DNA of 64,000 nt from Tepidimonas ignava (GTDB lineage: Bacteria; Pseudomonadota; Gammaproteobacteria; Burkholderiales; Burkholderiaceae_C). How positions within the stretch are numbered: position 1 is the stretch's first letter; each line of letters opens with the position of its first letter. The position numbers were made by a program, and so were the translations under genes. The stretch is from contig NZ_SMAH01000013.1 of the NCBI RefSeq assembly GCF_004342625.1, positions 33,024 to 97,023 on the forward strand. The letters are read 5' to 3'. The notes below the pieces were generated by a model. That model did not search any database. It was not told where the DNA came from and was given only the letters and a program-made list of their open reading frames with translations. Below are positions 1 through 8,651 of the stretch, piece by piece.

Positions 1-165
1 CTCAACGCTTCCAACCAGGGGGTGCCAGCGATCCACCTGCACGGCACCGACGTGTCGGAAGCCTACAAGGACGTGATCGAGCGTTTCCTGGGCCACGAGC
101 GCCCGCTGCGCTTCGTCGAGGCGGAAAAACCCAGCTTCTTCAAACGCCTGTTTGGCGGGAGGTAA
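1..165 (+). CDS. minD: Septum site-determining protein MinD, C-terminal end (partial)
   Basis: The first 54 codons read open from base 1 to a TAA at 163-165 and end in a basic amphipathic tail (FFKRLFGG). That tail is the membrane-targeting sequence of MinD ATPases, which hold MinC on the membrane and oscillate with MinE to keep the division septum at midcell. The gene starts before the window, so the P-loop is not visible. Its stop is 5 nt before the GTG start of minE, and the GGAGG of the minE ribosome-binding site lies inside the last codons of minD. The identification rests on the tail motif and on minE directly downstream. Confidence 0.9.
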   Translation, partial: LNASNQGVPAIHLHGTDVSEAYKDVIERFLGHERPLRFVEAEKPSFFKRLFGGR

Positions 166-170
166 GCGCC

Positions 171-434
171 GTGTCGCTGCTGTCGTTTTTGCTGGGCGAA
201 AAGAAAAAAACCGCCGCGGTGGCCAAGGAGCGGCTGCAGATCATCCTGGCGCACGAGCGTGCCGGCCGCAACCCTGGCGCGCCTGACTACCTGCCGGCGT
301 TGCAGCGGGACCTGGTCGCGGTGATCAGCAAATACATCGCCATCCATCCGGACGACATCAAGGTCAACCTCGAGCGCCACGACAACCTGGAGGTGCTGGA
401 GGTCAAGATCGAGCTGCCCGAGGCGCGCGCGTGA
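171..434 (+). CDS. minE: Cell division topological specificity factor MinE
   Basis: An 87-residue protein starting at GTG 171 with GGAGG eight bases upstream. The N-terminus ([15 protein letters not shown]) is the membrane-binding amphipathic segment, followed by the MinD-contact helix with the [13 protein letters not shown] signature, then the C-terminal topological-specificity domain. The length is typical for MinE. It stimulates MinD ATPase and clears MinCD from midcell. It follows minD in the same operon and its TGA overlaps the GTG start of the next gene. Confidence 0.97.
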   Translation: MSLLSFLLGEKKKTAAVAKERLQIILAHERAGRNPGAPDYLPALQRDLVAVISKYIAIHPDDIKVNLERHDNLEVLEVKIELPEARA

Positions 435-733
435 CCAGCAGCGTGTGGGTCGAGGCGGTGGGCGCCGCCGCGGCAACGCTGACCACCGTCAGCTTCGTGC
501 CGCAGGCGTGGCTGACGTGGCGTACGCGCGACGTCAGTGGCATTTCGGTCGGCATGTACAGCGCGTTCGCGCTGGGTGTGGCGCTGTGGCTGCTGTACGG
601 GGTGCTGATTGGCTCGTGGCCCATCATCGTTGCCAACGTCATCACGTTGACGCTGGCGCTGGCCATTTTGGTGATGCGGTTGCGCTACGGCGGCCAGGCA
701 CCCCCGTCGGTTTCGGCGCAGCCTAAACGCTAA
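431..733 (+). CDS. SemiSWEET-type small membrane transporter (PQ-loop/MtN3 family)
   Basis: A 100-residue protein with three hydrophobic segments and the PQ-loop signature ([18 protein letters not shown]) of bacterial SemiSWEETs. These half-size relatives of SWEET sugar transporters work as dimers of three-helix bundles. The GTG start overlaps the minE stop by four bases (GTGA), so it is probably translated by coupling at the end of the min operon. The substrate cannot be read from the sequence; sugar transport is a family inference. It has no obvious role in division. The fold assignment is strong and the function is open. Confidence 0.85.
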   Translation: MTSSVWVEAVGAAAATLTTVSFVPQAWLTWRTRDVSGISVGMYSAFALGVALWLLYGVLIGSWPIIVANVITLTLALAILVMRLRYGGQAPPSVSAQPKR

Positions 734-784
734 TGCGCGCGAGGCCTGTGGCTGCGGGGCCCGTTGTTCACACGGTATCGCCAG

Positions 785-1819
785 CTACGGATGGGCAACC
801 GCGGCCGCCGCGCGCTGCAAGCGGTCGCGCACACCGTCCCAAGCGGGGTCGGCTGGCGGGGTTTCGACCCAGATCAGGCGCGTGTGACCATCGTCCAGCG
901 TGCGCAGGGTGGCAAACAGCTCGCGCGCAGCCGCTTCGGCGTCGTGCGGCATGGGTTGCAGCCGCACATGGGGGCTGATGCAGCGCAGCGGGCTGCGGTG
1001 GTACACCGCGATGCCCTGGGCCTGCGCGCCCAGCAAGTCCAGCGCCGTTTGCAGCGCCTGGGCGTCCATCAGGCGCACCTTGGCCTCGGGGGCGTAGTGC
1101 GAGCTCAGCGTACCGGCCGCACGGGGGGCGTGGGCGTCGCGGTCGCCCACCGGCATGCCGCACGCCTGCTGCAAGGTAGCGCGGCCGATCATGCCGGGAC
1201 GCAGCAGCACCGGGTGGCCGCGGGTGCAGTCCACGATGGTGGACTCAATGCCCACCGGGCAAGGGCCGCCATCCAGAATCAACAGTTCGTCGTCGTGCAG
1301 GTGCCCGAGTTCGGCCCGCACGTGCTCGGCGCGCGTCGGGCTGACGCGGCCAAAGCGGTTGGCACTCGGGGCGGCCAAGCCGAGCAGGCCGGCGGCGCGG
1401 GCGGCGCGCAGCAGCGCCTGCGCCACGGGGTGGCTTGGGCAGCGTAACCCGATCGAGGCTTGACCGCCCGCCGCGGCGTCGGCCACGCCTGGGCGGCGCG
1501 GCAGGATCAACGTCAGGGGGCCAGGCCAAAAACGCGCCATCAGCGCCTGCGCAAACGCCGGTACCTCTGCGGCGTAGTGCTGCACGGCCTGCGCGCGGGC
1601 GTCGTCGTCGTCCCCGGCCACGTGCACGATCAGCGGATGGTCGCTGGGGCGCCCCTTGGCGGCGAAGATGCGCGCCACCGCCGCTGCGTCGTCGGCGTGG
1701 GCGGCCAAGCCGTACACGGTCTCGGTCGGCATGGCCACGAGGGTGCCCGCGGCCAGCCGCTGCACCGCGGTGGCCAGCACCTGCGCATCCAGGCTGCGCG
1801 CGTCCAGCGTCAGCGCCAT
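785..1819 (-). CDS. L-threonylcarbamoyladenylate synthase, Sua5 type
   Basis: The 344-residue product has an N-terminal TsaC/YrdC domain (MPTETVYGLAAHADD near residue 30 and the SANRFGRVSPT motif) and a C-terminal Sua5 domain, the long Sua5 architecture rather than the short TsaC of E. coli. It makes threonylcarbamoyl-AMP from threonine, bicarbonate and ATP for the t6A modification of ANN-decoding tRNAs. The start at 1819 lies inside the end of purK (10-base overlap), so it looks co-transcribed with purE-purK. Its TAG stop converges on the SemiSWEET gene with a 51-base gap. Confidence 0.93.
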   Translation of the reverse strand: MALTLDARSLDAQVLATAVQRLAAGTLVAMPTETVYGLAAHADDAAAVARIFAAKGRPSDHPLIVHVAGDDDDARAQAVQHYAAEVPAFAQALMARFWPGPLTLILPRRPGVADAAAGGQASIGLRCPSHPVAQALLRAARAAGLLGLAAPSANRFGRVSPTRAEHVRAELGHLHDDELLILDGGPCPVGIESTIVDCTRGHPVLLRPGMIGRATLQQACGMPVGDRDAHAPRAAGTLSSHYAPEAKVRLMDAQALQTALDLLGAQAQGIAVYHRSPLRCISPHVRLQPMPHDAEAAARELFATLRTLDDGHTRLIWVETPPADPAWDGVRDRLQRAAAAVAHP

Positions 1820-3051
1820 GGGGGCAATCCCAACAAGGTGGCCGCCGTGCGAGCAACGTCACGGGCCTGCGCCAGCGTTGGTGCCGTGATCGTCAGATGG
1901 CCCATCTTGCGCCCAGGCCGTGCGTCGAGCTTGCCGTACAGGTGCAGGTGTACACCCGGCAAAGCCAGCACCCGAGCCCAATCGGGCGTGACGGCGACGC
2001 CGTCGCGCCACCACAGGTCGCCCAGCAGGTTGAGCATCACCGCGGCGCTGTGCAGCCGCGGCGTCACCAGCGGCAACCCGGCCAGCGTGCGCACCTGCAG
2101 CTCGAACTGCGACACGTCGCAGGCGTCGATGCTGTGGTGGCCGCTGTTGTGCGGACGCGGGGCCATTTCGTTGACCACCAGCGCGCCGCTGGGGCTGCCG
2201 TCATCGACGACAAAAAACTCCACGCACAGCACGCCGACGTAGTGCAGCTCGGCCGTGATGGCCTGGGTGGCTTCGAGCGCCTGCTGGGCCAGGGTGGGAT
2301 CGACCGCACCGTCGCCAACCTCGGCCACCGCCAGGATACCGTCGCGGTGCACGTTGCGCTGCACCGGCAACGCCACCAACGTGCCGTCGGCGCCGCGCGC
2401 CACGATCACCGACAGCTCGTCGCGCAGCGGCAGCCGGCGCTCCAGCACGCACGGCACCTGGCCCAGGCGCTGCCAGGCTGCGGCCAGCTCGTCACGGTGC
2501 TGCACACGCACTTGCCCCTTGCCGTCGTAGCCCAGCCGCGCGGTTTTGAGGATGCCGGGCAGCAGCGCATCGTCCAGGCGTTGCAGGTCGGCGGGGCTGC
2601 GGATGATGGCGTGCGGGGCCGGGCCCACCCCAGTGCGCGCGGCGCAGGCGGCGAAATGGGCCTTTTCGGCGCTGCGGTCCTGCGCCACCGCCACCGCCTG
2701 GGCTTGCGGCGCCACGGGGCGCTGGGCGGCCAAGGTGCCCAGCACGGCGGCGGGAACGTTTTCGAATTCGGTGGTGATGGCCTCGCAGCGCTGCATCAGC
2801 TGCGCCAGGCCCTGCTCGTCGTCGTAGGCGGTGGCGATGTGCACATCGGCCACGCGCCCGGCGGGGCTGGCCGGGTCCGGGTCCAGCACCGCCACCGCGT
2901 AGCCCATGGCCTGCGCGGCGTGCACGAACATGCGCCCGAGCTGCCCTCCGCCCAACACCCCGAGGGTGGTGGGGCGTGCTGCCGTGGGTTGCGGGCCGGG
3001 CAAAAGCGTCGTGGGCTTCATGGTGGGCTGGGGGTTGACGGTCGGCCCCAT
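1810..3051 (-). CDS. purK: 5-(carboxyamino)imidazole ribonucleotide synthase PurK
   Basis: An ATP-grasp enzyme of 413 residues with the N-terminal nucleotide-binding loop (GVLGGGQLGRMF) and the grasp-domain stretches EFENVPA, KTARLGYDGKGQ and ALEATQAITAEL. It carboxylates AIR to N5-CAIR in de novo purine synthesis and hands the product to PurE. The ATG at 3051 overlaps the purE stop as ATGA, which suggests translational coupling; a second ATG at 3021 would give a protein 10 residues shorter with no loss of domain. It is followed by sua5 with a short overlap. Confidence 0.95.
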   Translation of the reverse strand: MGPTVNPQPTMKPTTLLPGPQPTAARPTTLGVLGGGQLGRMFVHAAQAMGYAVAVLDPDPASPAGRVADVHIATAYDDEQGLAQLMQRCEAITTEFENVPAAVLGTLAAQRPVAPQAQAVAVAQDRSAEKAHFAACAARTGVGPAPHAIIRSPADLQRLDDALLPGILKTARLGYDGKGQVRVQHRDELAAAWQRLGQVPCVLERRLPLRDELSVIVARGADGTLVALPVQRNVHRDGILAVAEVGDGAVDPTLAQQALEATQAITAELHYVGVLCVEFFVVDDGSPSGALVVNEMAPRPHNSGHHSIDACDVSQFELQVRTLAGLPLVTPRLHSAAVMLNLLGDLWWRDGVAVTPDWARVLALPGVHLHLYGKLDARPGRKMGHLTITAPTLAQARDVARTAATLLGLPPWR

Positions 3052-3557
3052 CAGGCCGTCGTCACGGGTGGCAGGGTCATGGCGCGTGCGGCGGCGGTTT
3101 GCTCGGCACGGAAGGCGTGCAACCGCGCGCGCAGCTCGGGGTCGTCGTTGGCCAGCATCGCCACCGCGAACAGCGCCGCGTTGGCCGCGCCCGCCGCCCC
3201 GATGGCGAAGGTGGCCACCGGCACGCCCTTGGGCATTTGCACGATCGAGTGCAGCGAATCCACCCCGTGGAGGTGCCGGCTGGGTACCGGCACCCCCAGC
3301 ACCGGCACGGTGGTCTTGGCCGCCAACATGCCAGGCAGGTGCGCCGCACCGCCGGCGCCTGCGACGATGGCCTTGAGGCCGCGCGCTTCGGCACGGGCCG
3401 CGTACTCGAACATGTCGTCGGGCATACGGTGGGCCGACACCACGCGCGCCTCGTGCGCGACGCCGAACTGTTGGAAAATGGCGACTGCGTGTTGCATGGT
3501 GTCCCAGTCGCTGCTGGACCCCATGACGACACCGACCTGGACGTTGCTGCTGGACAT
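3051..3557 (-). CDS. purE: 5-(carboxyamino)imidazole ribonucleotide mutase PurE
   Basis: A 168-residue class I PurE. The N-terminus [14 protein letters not shown], the SAHRMPD motif and the [11 protein letters not shown] loop form the conserved CAIR-binding site. It moves the carboxylate of N5-CAIR to C4 in purine biosynthesis. The reading frame stays open far upstream, but homology begins at the ATG at 3557; an in-frame ATG at 3584 is possible but less likely. First gene of a purE-purK-sua5 minus-strand operon, divergent from the cnoX-like gene with 51 bases between the starts. Confidence 0.96.
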   Translation of the reverse strand: MSSSNVQVGVVMGSSSDWDTMQHAVAIFQQFGVAHEARVVSAHRMPDDMFEYAARAEARGLKAIVAGAGGAAHLPGMLAAKTTVPVLGVPVPSRHLHGVDSLHSIVQMPKGVPVATFAIGAAGAANAALFAVAMLANDDPELRARLHAFRAEQTAAARAMTLPPVTTA

Positions 3558-3608
3558 GGCGACCCCGGGGGAAAATCCCGTCATTCTAGAGAATCGGACG
3601 CTGCCGCG

Positions 3609-4562
3609 ATGATCGACGTCACACTTGCCAACTTCCAGACCGAGGTGCTCGAAGCCTCGCTTGCCACGCCTGTGCTGGTGGACTTTTGGGCGCCGTGGTG
3701 TGGCCCGTGCAAGGTGCTCGGGCCCATCCTCGAGAAGGTCGAGCAAGCCTACGGCGGCCGCTTCAAGCTCGTCAAGGTCAACACCGAGGAAGAGCAGCAG
3801 CTGGCCGGCTACTTCCAGATCCGCAGCATCCCCACCTGCATCCTGTTCGTCGGGGGGCAGCCGGTCGACGGCTTCATGGGCGCGCTGCCTGAGGGGCAGA
3901 TCAAGGCCTTTTTGGATCGCCACATCCCCAGCGAAGACGAACTCGAAGCGCGCGCCGAGGTGAACGAAGCGCTGCAAGCGGCCGCCAGTGGCGACACCGA
4001 CGCCGCCGTGCGGCGGCTGCGCGAGGCGCTGGCGCGCGACCCGGACAACGACGACGCCCGCTACGACCTGGTGCGGCTGCTGGTGGAGCTGGGGCAGCTT
4101 GAGGAGGCCTCGGCGGCGCTGGCGCCGGCGTTGGGCAAGTTGCCGCTGCCGTTGCGCTTCGAGGCGCTGCAGCACTGGATCGCGGCGTTGGAGTTCGCCC
4201 GGCACGACCCGCGCGGCCAGTGGCCGCTGGACAAGTTCGATGAGCTGATCGCCGCCAACCGGCGCGACTTCGAAACCCGCTTTGCCAAGGCGCGCGTGCT
4301 GATCGCGCGCGGCGAGTGGACGGCAGCCATGGACGAGCTGGCCGAGATCATCATGCGCGACAAAAAGTGGGCTGACGAAGCGCCGCGCAAGACCTATGTG
4401 GCGTTGCTGGAACTGCTCACCCCGCCCGCGCGCGAGGCCGCTGCCGGCGCGCCCAAGTCGGGCGCGGGGCTCGAAATCGCCGGGCACACCGCCGCGGCGC
4501 AAGACCCGCAGGCGGAGCTGGTGTCGCGCTACCGGCGCAAGCTCAGCATGGCCCTCAACTGA
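3609..4562 (+). CDS. cnoX: CnoX/YbbN-type thioredoxin-TPR co-chaperone
   Basis: A 317-residue protein with an N-terminal thioredoxin domain carrying an intact WCGPC active site (Cys31, Cys34) and a C-terminal region of TPR-like helices (about residues 115-285) typical of YbbN/CnoX. Family members protect clients from oxidative aggregation and pass them to GroEL or DnaK. E. coli CnoX lacks a CxxC redox pair in this position, whereas this copy keeps CGPC, so it may also have thiol-disulfide activity (inference). Start ATG 3609 chosen because the thioredoxin fold begins there; the frame extends upstream without homology. Confidence 0.88.
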   Translation: MIDVTLANFQTEVLEASLATPVLVDFWAPWCGPCKVLGPILEKVEQAYGGRFKLVKVNTEEEQQLAGYFQIRSIPTCILFVGGQPVDGFMGALPEGQIKAFLDRHIPSEDELEARAEVNEALQAAASGDTDAAVRRLREALARDPDNDDARYDLVRLLVELGQLEEASAALAPALGKLPLPLRFEALQHWIAALEFARHDPRGQWPLDKFDELIAANRRDFETRFAKARVLIARGEWTAAMDELAEIIMRDKKWADEAPRKTYVALLELLTPPAREAAAGAPKSGAGLEIAGHTAAAQDPQAELVSRYRRKLSMALN

Positions 4563-4577
4563 CGCCCAAGGCCCCGC

Positions 4578-4916
4578 ATGATCACCGTTCGCTTCGTTCA
4601 GCCCGGGCCGCACGGCCCCGTCGAAGACCGCGAAGTCGAGGTCGAGCCCGATGGCCGCAGCCTGATGAAAGCCGCGGTGGACGCGGGCATCGATGGCATT
4701 GCGGCCGACTGCGGTGGCAACCTAACGTGCGCCACCTGCCACGTGTTCATCCCGCCCGAGTGGCAGGCCAAGGTCGGCCCGGCACGGGGCGACGAAGACA
4801 CGATGCTGGACTACACCGCGGTCGAGCGTCGCCCCAACAGCCGGCTGAGCTGCCAAATCCGCCTGACACCCGACCTTGACGGCCTGTGGGTGGAGCTGCC
4901 CGAGCGGCAGTACTGA
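4578..4916 (+). CDS. Adrenodoxin-type 2Fe-2S ferredoxin
   Basis: The 112-residue protein carries the C-x5-C-x2-C motif (Cys45, Cys51, Cys54: [10 protein letters not shown]) and a fourth Cys at 92 (RLSC). This is the vertebrate/bacterial adrenodoxin spacing that separates it from plant-type ferredoxins. It should shuttle single electrons to an oxygenase or to Fe-S assembly, but no redox partner gene is next to it. It starts 15 bases after the cnoX-like gene and is probably co-transcribed with it. Confidence 0.9.
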   Translation: MITVRFVQPGPHGPVEDREVEVEPDGRSLMKAAVDAGIDGIAADCGGNLTCATCHVFIPPEWQAKVGPARGDEDTMLDYTAVERRPNSRLSCQIRLTPDLDGLWVELPERQY

Positions 4917-4958
4917 ACCCGCTTCGTGGCAAGCGGCTGACCCCGGCGGCCGGTCGCG

Positions 4959-5064
4959 TTGACATTTCTTTACCTCGGCGTCACACCCGGTTGACAGCCC
5001 CCGTGCACGATGGCGATGTGGGGGGTGGCGATGGTCGCCACCCGCCATCAGGACGAGCAAGGAG
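4959..5064 (+). promoter_or_regulatory. Putative control region of the Spy-like/two-component operon
   Basis: The spacer ahead of the Spy-like gene holds two TTGACA hexamers (4959-4964 and 4991-4996), 32 bases or about three helical turns apart. Neither has a good -10 at 17 bases, which would be usual for a promoter that needs an activator such as the response regulator encoded downstream. The AAGGAG ribosome-binding site is at 5059-5064. The promoter role is inferred. Confidence 0.35.
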
Positions 5065-5071
5065 TGTGACG

Positions 5072-5614
5072 ATGACGATGCCGATAACCCCCAACCGCCG
5101 CTGGCCGTGGCGCAAGACGATGCTGGTGCTGGCCCTGAGCGCGGGCCTGGCGCCCGTGTGGGCCCAGGGCATGCCGCCGCGCGGCATGCCGCATGGCCCG
5201 GGGCCGATGGCGGCGGCCATGGCCCCCGACGACGCGCGCGCCGAGCGCATGGTCGAGCACATGGCGCGCGAGCTGAGCCTGCAGCCGGCGCAGCGCGATC
5301 AGCTGCGTGCCTTGGCGCAGGCGGCCAGCCAGGATTTGCGTGCCCTGCGCGACGAAGGCCGCACGCTGCGCGAAGAGCGCCATCGCCTGATGGCGGCGCC
5401 GCAGCTCGACGAGGCCGCGCTGGAGGCGTTGCGCCAGCGCGAGCTGGCCCACCACGACAAGTTGACGGCGCGCATGCAGCGCTTCATGATCGACACCGCC
5501 AAGGTGCTCACGCCCGAGCAGCGCCAGCGCTGGGCCGAGCGCATGCAGCGCCGCGGCGACGGTCCCCGCCCTCACCATCACCGGGATGAGCACGCGCATC
5601 CTCCTCGTCGATGA
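5072..5614 (+). CDS. Spy/CpxP-like periplasmic protein (LTxxQ motif) with His-rich tail
   Basis: A 180-residue product with a signal peptide (hydrophobic LVLALSAGL, likely cut after VWA, about residue 31), a proline/methionine-rich linker and then an all-helical charged domain with two LTxxQ-like motifs (LSLQPAQR and LTPEQRQR), the hallmark of Spy/CpxP chaperones. The last residues are His-rich (HHHRDEHAH), suggesting metal binding. ATG 5072 is chosen because AAGGAG lies 7 bases upstream; GTG 5066 and ATG 5078 are alternatives. The 3' end overlaps the response-regulator gene by 29 bases in another frame. CpxP-like proteins often restrain a sensor kinase; that role here is inference. Confidence 0.85.
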   Translation: MTMPITPNRRWPWRKTMLVLALSAGLAPVWAQGMPPRGMPHGPGPMAAAMAPDDARAERMVEHMARELSLQPAQRDQLRALAQAASQDLRALRDEGRTLREERHRLMAAPQLDEAALEALRQRELAHHDKLTARMQRFMIDTAKVLTPEQRQRWAERMQRRGDGPRPHHHRDEHAHPPRR

Positions 5615-6305
5615 CGACCTGCGTCTGAGCGCCATGCTGGCCGACTACCTCGGCCAGGCGGGCTACGCCGTGGAGACCGCGGGCACGCTGACGGCGGCCC
5701 GCCAGCGCCTGCGGCAGCCGCCGGCGCCGCAGGCGTTGATCCTGGACCTGATGCTGCCCGACGGCGATGGGCTGCAGTGGTGCCGCGAGCTGCGCGCCGA
5801 CCCAGCCACCGCGGCGCTGCCGTTGCTGATGCTGACCGCGCGTGGCGAGCCGGCCGACCGCATCCTCGGGTTGGAGTTGGGCGCCGACGACTACCTGACT
5901 AAACCGTTCGAAGCGCGCGAACTGCTGGCGCGCTTGCGTGCCCTGTTGCGCCGTGCCCAAGCCGGGTCCGGCACGCCGGCGCAGGTGCTGCGCGTGGGGG
6001 CGCTGGAGCTTGACCTGGGCGCGCACGAGGTGCGGCTGCATGGCCAGCCGCGCGAGCTGACCGCGTACCAGTTCCAACTGCTGGCCGTGTTGGCCCGACA
6101 CGCCGGGCGGGTGCTGACGCGCGACCAGATCATGGACGCGCTCAAGGGGCATCCCCAGGATGCATTCGACCGCTCGATCGACGTGCACATCTCGCGCATC
6201 CGCGCCGCCCTGGAAGACGACCCGAAGCGACCGCGGCGCATCCTCACCGTGCGCGGCACCGGCTACATGCTGGCACGGCCCCGCGCCGACGAAAGCGCGG
6301 CATGA
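5586..6305 (+). CDS. OmpR-family response regulator
   Basis: The 239-residue protein has a receiver domain (acidic triad DDD at 9-11, phosphoacceptor Asp54 in LILDLMLPDGDG, Lys in YLTKPF near 108) and a C-terminal winged-helix OmpR DNA-binding domain ending near residue 232 (ILTVRGTGYML). It starts inside the Spy-like gene and its TGA overlaps the kinase start (ATGA). The arrangement is CpxP-CpxR-CpxA- or RstA/RstB-like, but the exact orthologue cannot be decided by eye. Likely targets include its own operon. Confidence 0.93.
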   Translation: MSTRILLVDDDLRLSAMLADYLGQAGYAVETAGTLTAARQRLRQPPAPQALILDLMLPDGDGLQWCRELRADPATAALPLLMLTARGEPADRILGLELGADDYLTKPFEARELLARLRALLRRAQAGSGTPAQVLRVGALELDLGAHEVRLHGQPRELTAYQFQLLAVLARHAGRVLTRDQIMDALKGHPQDAFDRSIDVHISRIRAALEDDPKRPRRILTVRGTGYMLARPRADESAA

Positions 6306-7405
6306 GGCGGCTGTACCTGCGCATCTACGCCGTGGTGCTGAGCGTGCTGCTGGCGTTTGCGGCGCTGGCGGTGGGTGTGTTTCAGTACCACGCGCAGGCC
6401 CAAAGCGAGCAAGAACAAGCCGCCTGGCTGGACTTGACCGGCGGCTGGGTCGACCCTGCGTTGGCGCCGTTTGCCGAGGCGGATGCCCCCCTCGGGCAAC
6501 GCCTGTGGTGGGTGGCGGCTTCCTTGGCGGCGTTGCTGGCGCTGGTGGGGCTGGCCTCGTACCCGCTGGTGCGTTCGCTGACCCGTCGCTTGGAATTGCT
6601 GCGCACGGGCGTGCAAGCGTTTGGCGACGGCGCCCTGCAGCGGCGTGTGGCGGTGCAGGGCCACGACGAGGTGGCCGCGCTGGCGGCCAGCTTCAACGCC
6701 GCCGCGGCGCGCATCGAAGCGCTGGTGCGCGCGCAGCAGCGCCTGCTGGCCAACGCCTCGCACGAGCTGCGCTCGCCGCTGGCGCGGCTCAAGCTGGCGC
6801 TGGAGCTGCTCGATGCGACCGAAGAGGCCGAGACGCGGGCACGGCACCGCGCCGAAATCCAACGCAGCCTGGCGGAGCTGGACGCGCTGGTGGACGAGGT
6901 GCTGCTGGCGGCCCGGCTGGAAACGACACCCAACCTGGCGCGCCAGCCGCAGGAGTTGCTGGCGCTGGTGGCCGAGGAGGCGGCCTGGTTCGACGCCGAG
7001 GTCAGTGGCGCCCCCGTGACCGTGCAAGGTGATGAGCGGTTGCTGCGCCGCGCGGTGCGCAACCTGCTGGACAACGCGCGCCGCTACGCGCCGGAGCAGC
7101 CGCCCCAGGTGCGTGTGCAGCGCGGCGTCGCGGGTCAAGCCCAGGTGTGGGTGTGCGACCGCGGCCCGGGCGTGCCAGCCGACGCGCGCGAGCGCATCTT
7201 CGAGCCCTTTTTCCGCCTGCCCGGTCATGCCGAGGCGCGCGGCGGCGTCGGTCTGGGGCTGGCGCTGGTGCGCCAAATCGCCCAACTGCACGGCGGCCAC
7301 GTGCACTGCGAAGAACACCGCGGTGGTGGCAGTTGCTTTGTGCTGTCGCTGCCTGCCGACGACCCGCCGCCTCAACCCATCAGCCGCGCTAACGCTTCGC
7401 GGTAA
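6302..7405 (+). CDS. Membrane sensor histidine kinase
   Basis: A 367-residue kinase: first membrane helix (about 8-28), a short periplasmic loop of about 40 residues, second helix (about 68-86), HAMP, then HisKA with the H-box SHELRSPL (His154) and a HATPase domain with N ([10 protein letters not shown]), G1 (DRGPGVP), F (FEPFFRL) and G2 (GVGLGLALV) boxes. All catalytic motifs are intact. The short periplasmic loop could interact with the Spy-like protein made upstream (inference). The 3' end overlaps the convergent purC gene by 34 bases. Confidence 0.93.
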   Translation: MRRLYLRIYAVVLSVLLAFAALAVGVFQYHAQAQSEQEQAAWLDLTGGWVDPALAPFAEADAPLGQRLWWVAASLAALLALVGLASYPLVRSLTRRLELLRTGVQAFGDGALQRRVAVQGHDEVAALAASFNAAAARIEALVRAQQRLLANASHELRSPLARLKLALELLDATEEAETRARHRAEIQRSLAELDALVDEVLLAARLETTPNLARQPQELLALVAEEAAWFDAEVSGAPVTVQGDERLLRRAVRNLLDNARRYAPEQPPQVRVQRGVAGQAQVWVCDRGPGVPADARERIFEPFFRLPGHAEARGGVGLGLALVRQIAQLHGGHVHCEEHRGGGSCFVLSLPADDPPPQPISRANASR

Positions 7406-8280
7406 CGTGCCGCGGTTTGCTCGATCACCTGCGGGGGCAGGGTGGGCGGCGGCGGTTGCTTGTTCCACGGCCGGCCATCGACCTGCGCCGTTTCCAGCCA
7501 ATCGCGCAGGTACTGCTTGTCGAAGCTGGGCGGGTTGGCCCCTTCGGCGTACGACTCGGCGGGCCAGTAGCGCGAGGAGTCGGGCGTGAGCACCTCGTCC
7601 ATCAGCGTCAGCGTGCCGTGCTCGTCCAGGCCAAACTCGAACTTGGTGTCGGCGATCAGGATGCCGCGCGTGGCCGCGTAGTCGCTGGCTGCCTGGTACA
7701 GCCGGATCGAGACATCACGGATGCGCTCGGCCAGCTCGCCGCCCACGCGCGCGACCATTTCGTCGAACGTGATGTTCTCGTCGTGCTCGCCCACCGCCGC
7801 CTTGGCCGCCGGCGTGAAGATGGGGGCGGGCAGCTTGGAAGCGTTGCGCAAACCCGCTGGCAGCGCCACGCCGCACACCGCGCCCGACTGCTGGTACTCC
7901 TTCCAGCCGCTGCCGGCCAGGTAGCCGCGCACCACCGCTTCCACCGGAATCGGCCGCAAGCGTTTGACCAGCATCGATCGTCCCCGCACCAGGGGGCGCT
8001 CCGGCGGGGCCACGACGCTCTCGGGGTCGTCGCCGGTCAGATGGATCGGGCACAGGTTGGCGCCCTTGGGCCCCAGGCGGTCGAACCAAAACAGGCTCAG
8101 CGTCGTCAGCAGCTCACCCTTGCCGGGGATGGGCTCGTTCATCACGACGTCGAACGCGCTGATGCGGTCGGTGGCCACCATCAGGATGCGGTCGTCGCCG
8201 ACGGCGTAGTTGTCGCGCACCTTGCCGCGCGCCAGCAGCGGCAAGGACTTGAGGTGGGTGGTGTGCACAGCCGTGGTCAT
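7372..8280 (-). CDS. purC: Phosphoribosylaminoimidazole-succinocarboxamide synthase (SAICAR synthase)
   Basis: A 302-residue PurC of the longer type. Key stretches are [24 protein letters not shown] at the ATP site (seen here in parts), the SAFDVVM loop, [14 protein letters not shown] and [10 protein letters not shown] with [14 protein letters not shown]. It joins aspartate to CAIR in purine synthesis. It sits 3.8 kb from purEK in the same orientation but separated by other genes. The start at 8280 has no strong ribosome-binding site. Its end overlaps the kinase gene on the other strand. Confidence 0.96.
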   Translation of the reverse strand: MTTAVHTTHLKSLPLLARGKVRDNYAVGDDRILMVATDRISAFDVVMNEPIPGKGELLTTLSLFWFDRLGPKGANLCPIHLTGDDPESVVAPPERPLVRGRSMLVKRLRPIPVEAVVRGYLAGSGWKEYQQSGAVCGVALPAGLRNASKLPAPIFTPAAKAAVGEHDENITFDEMVARVGGELAERIRDVSIRLYQAASDYAATRGILIADTKFEFGLDEHGTLTLMDEVLTPDSSRYWPAESYAEGANPPSFDKQYLRDWLETAQVDGRPWNKQPPPPTLPPQVIEQTAARYREALARLMG

Positions 8281-8342
8281 GGGGGGCGATGGTAGCGCAG
8301 CCGATGCAGGCTTGGCCGCGTATGTGGGGTTGCTCGCGTTGC

Positions 8343-8512
8343 CGCGCCCGCTACGGTGGCGACGAATTCGTGGTGTTGGCGCCTTTGCCCTCCGAGTCGG
8401 CCGAGACGTTCGAGCGCACCGCAGCGACCCTGGTGCGCCGCTTGCGCGACGCCACCGCGGGCCACTTCACGATGGAGGAGGGTGTCACGGTGGCCTACGC
8501 CGGCGCGCCGGT
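8343..8512 (+). pseudogene. Diguanylate-cyclase (GGDEF) gene fragment
   Basis: In the 371-base gap between purC and fba, about 55 plus-strand codons read like the middle of a GGDEF domain: [10 protein letters not shown], then a helix with VRRLRDA, then EEGVTVAYAGAP resembling the VTVS-IGVA strand. Nothing upstream matches the N-terminal half of the domain and nothing downstream matches the C-terminal ADxALYxAK helix, so it cannot be functional. Third positions are G/C rich, as in genes that were recently coding. The HFTMEE and AGAP pieces also recall hemerythrin helices; the two readings cannot be separated by eye. Confidence 0.6.
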
Positions 8513-8651
8513 ACACGATCACACGCACCAAGCCCCGACCAGGGGCGAACACGTAGCCGTAGTCGCCTCGGCGGCCATCGTCGACTTTCCAGCGAAACGC
8601 CACCGCGCCATCCACCCCGTCGTAGCGGCACTGCGCAGGGCGGTATTGGGG
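8513..8651. other. Residual non-coding stretch between a GGDEF fragment and fba
   Basis: This 139-base stretch contains no complete gene. On the minus strand a frame covering 8513-8650 reads with coding-like codon use (for example AFRWKVDD and DYGYVFAPG), possibly the tail of a lost gene, but I recognise no family and it lacks both a start and homologous context. Together with the plus-strand GGDEF fragment it looks like a deletion scar. Confidence 0.35.

Noticed and set aside
1435..3612. A plus-strand open frame of over 700 codons
   Set aside because: It is the antisense shadow of sua5, purK and purE; codon use is not coding-like and no domain is recognisable.
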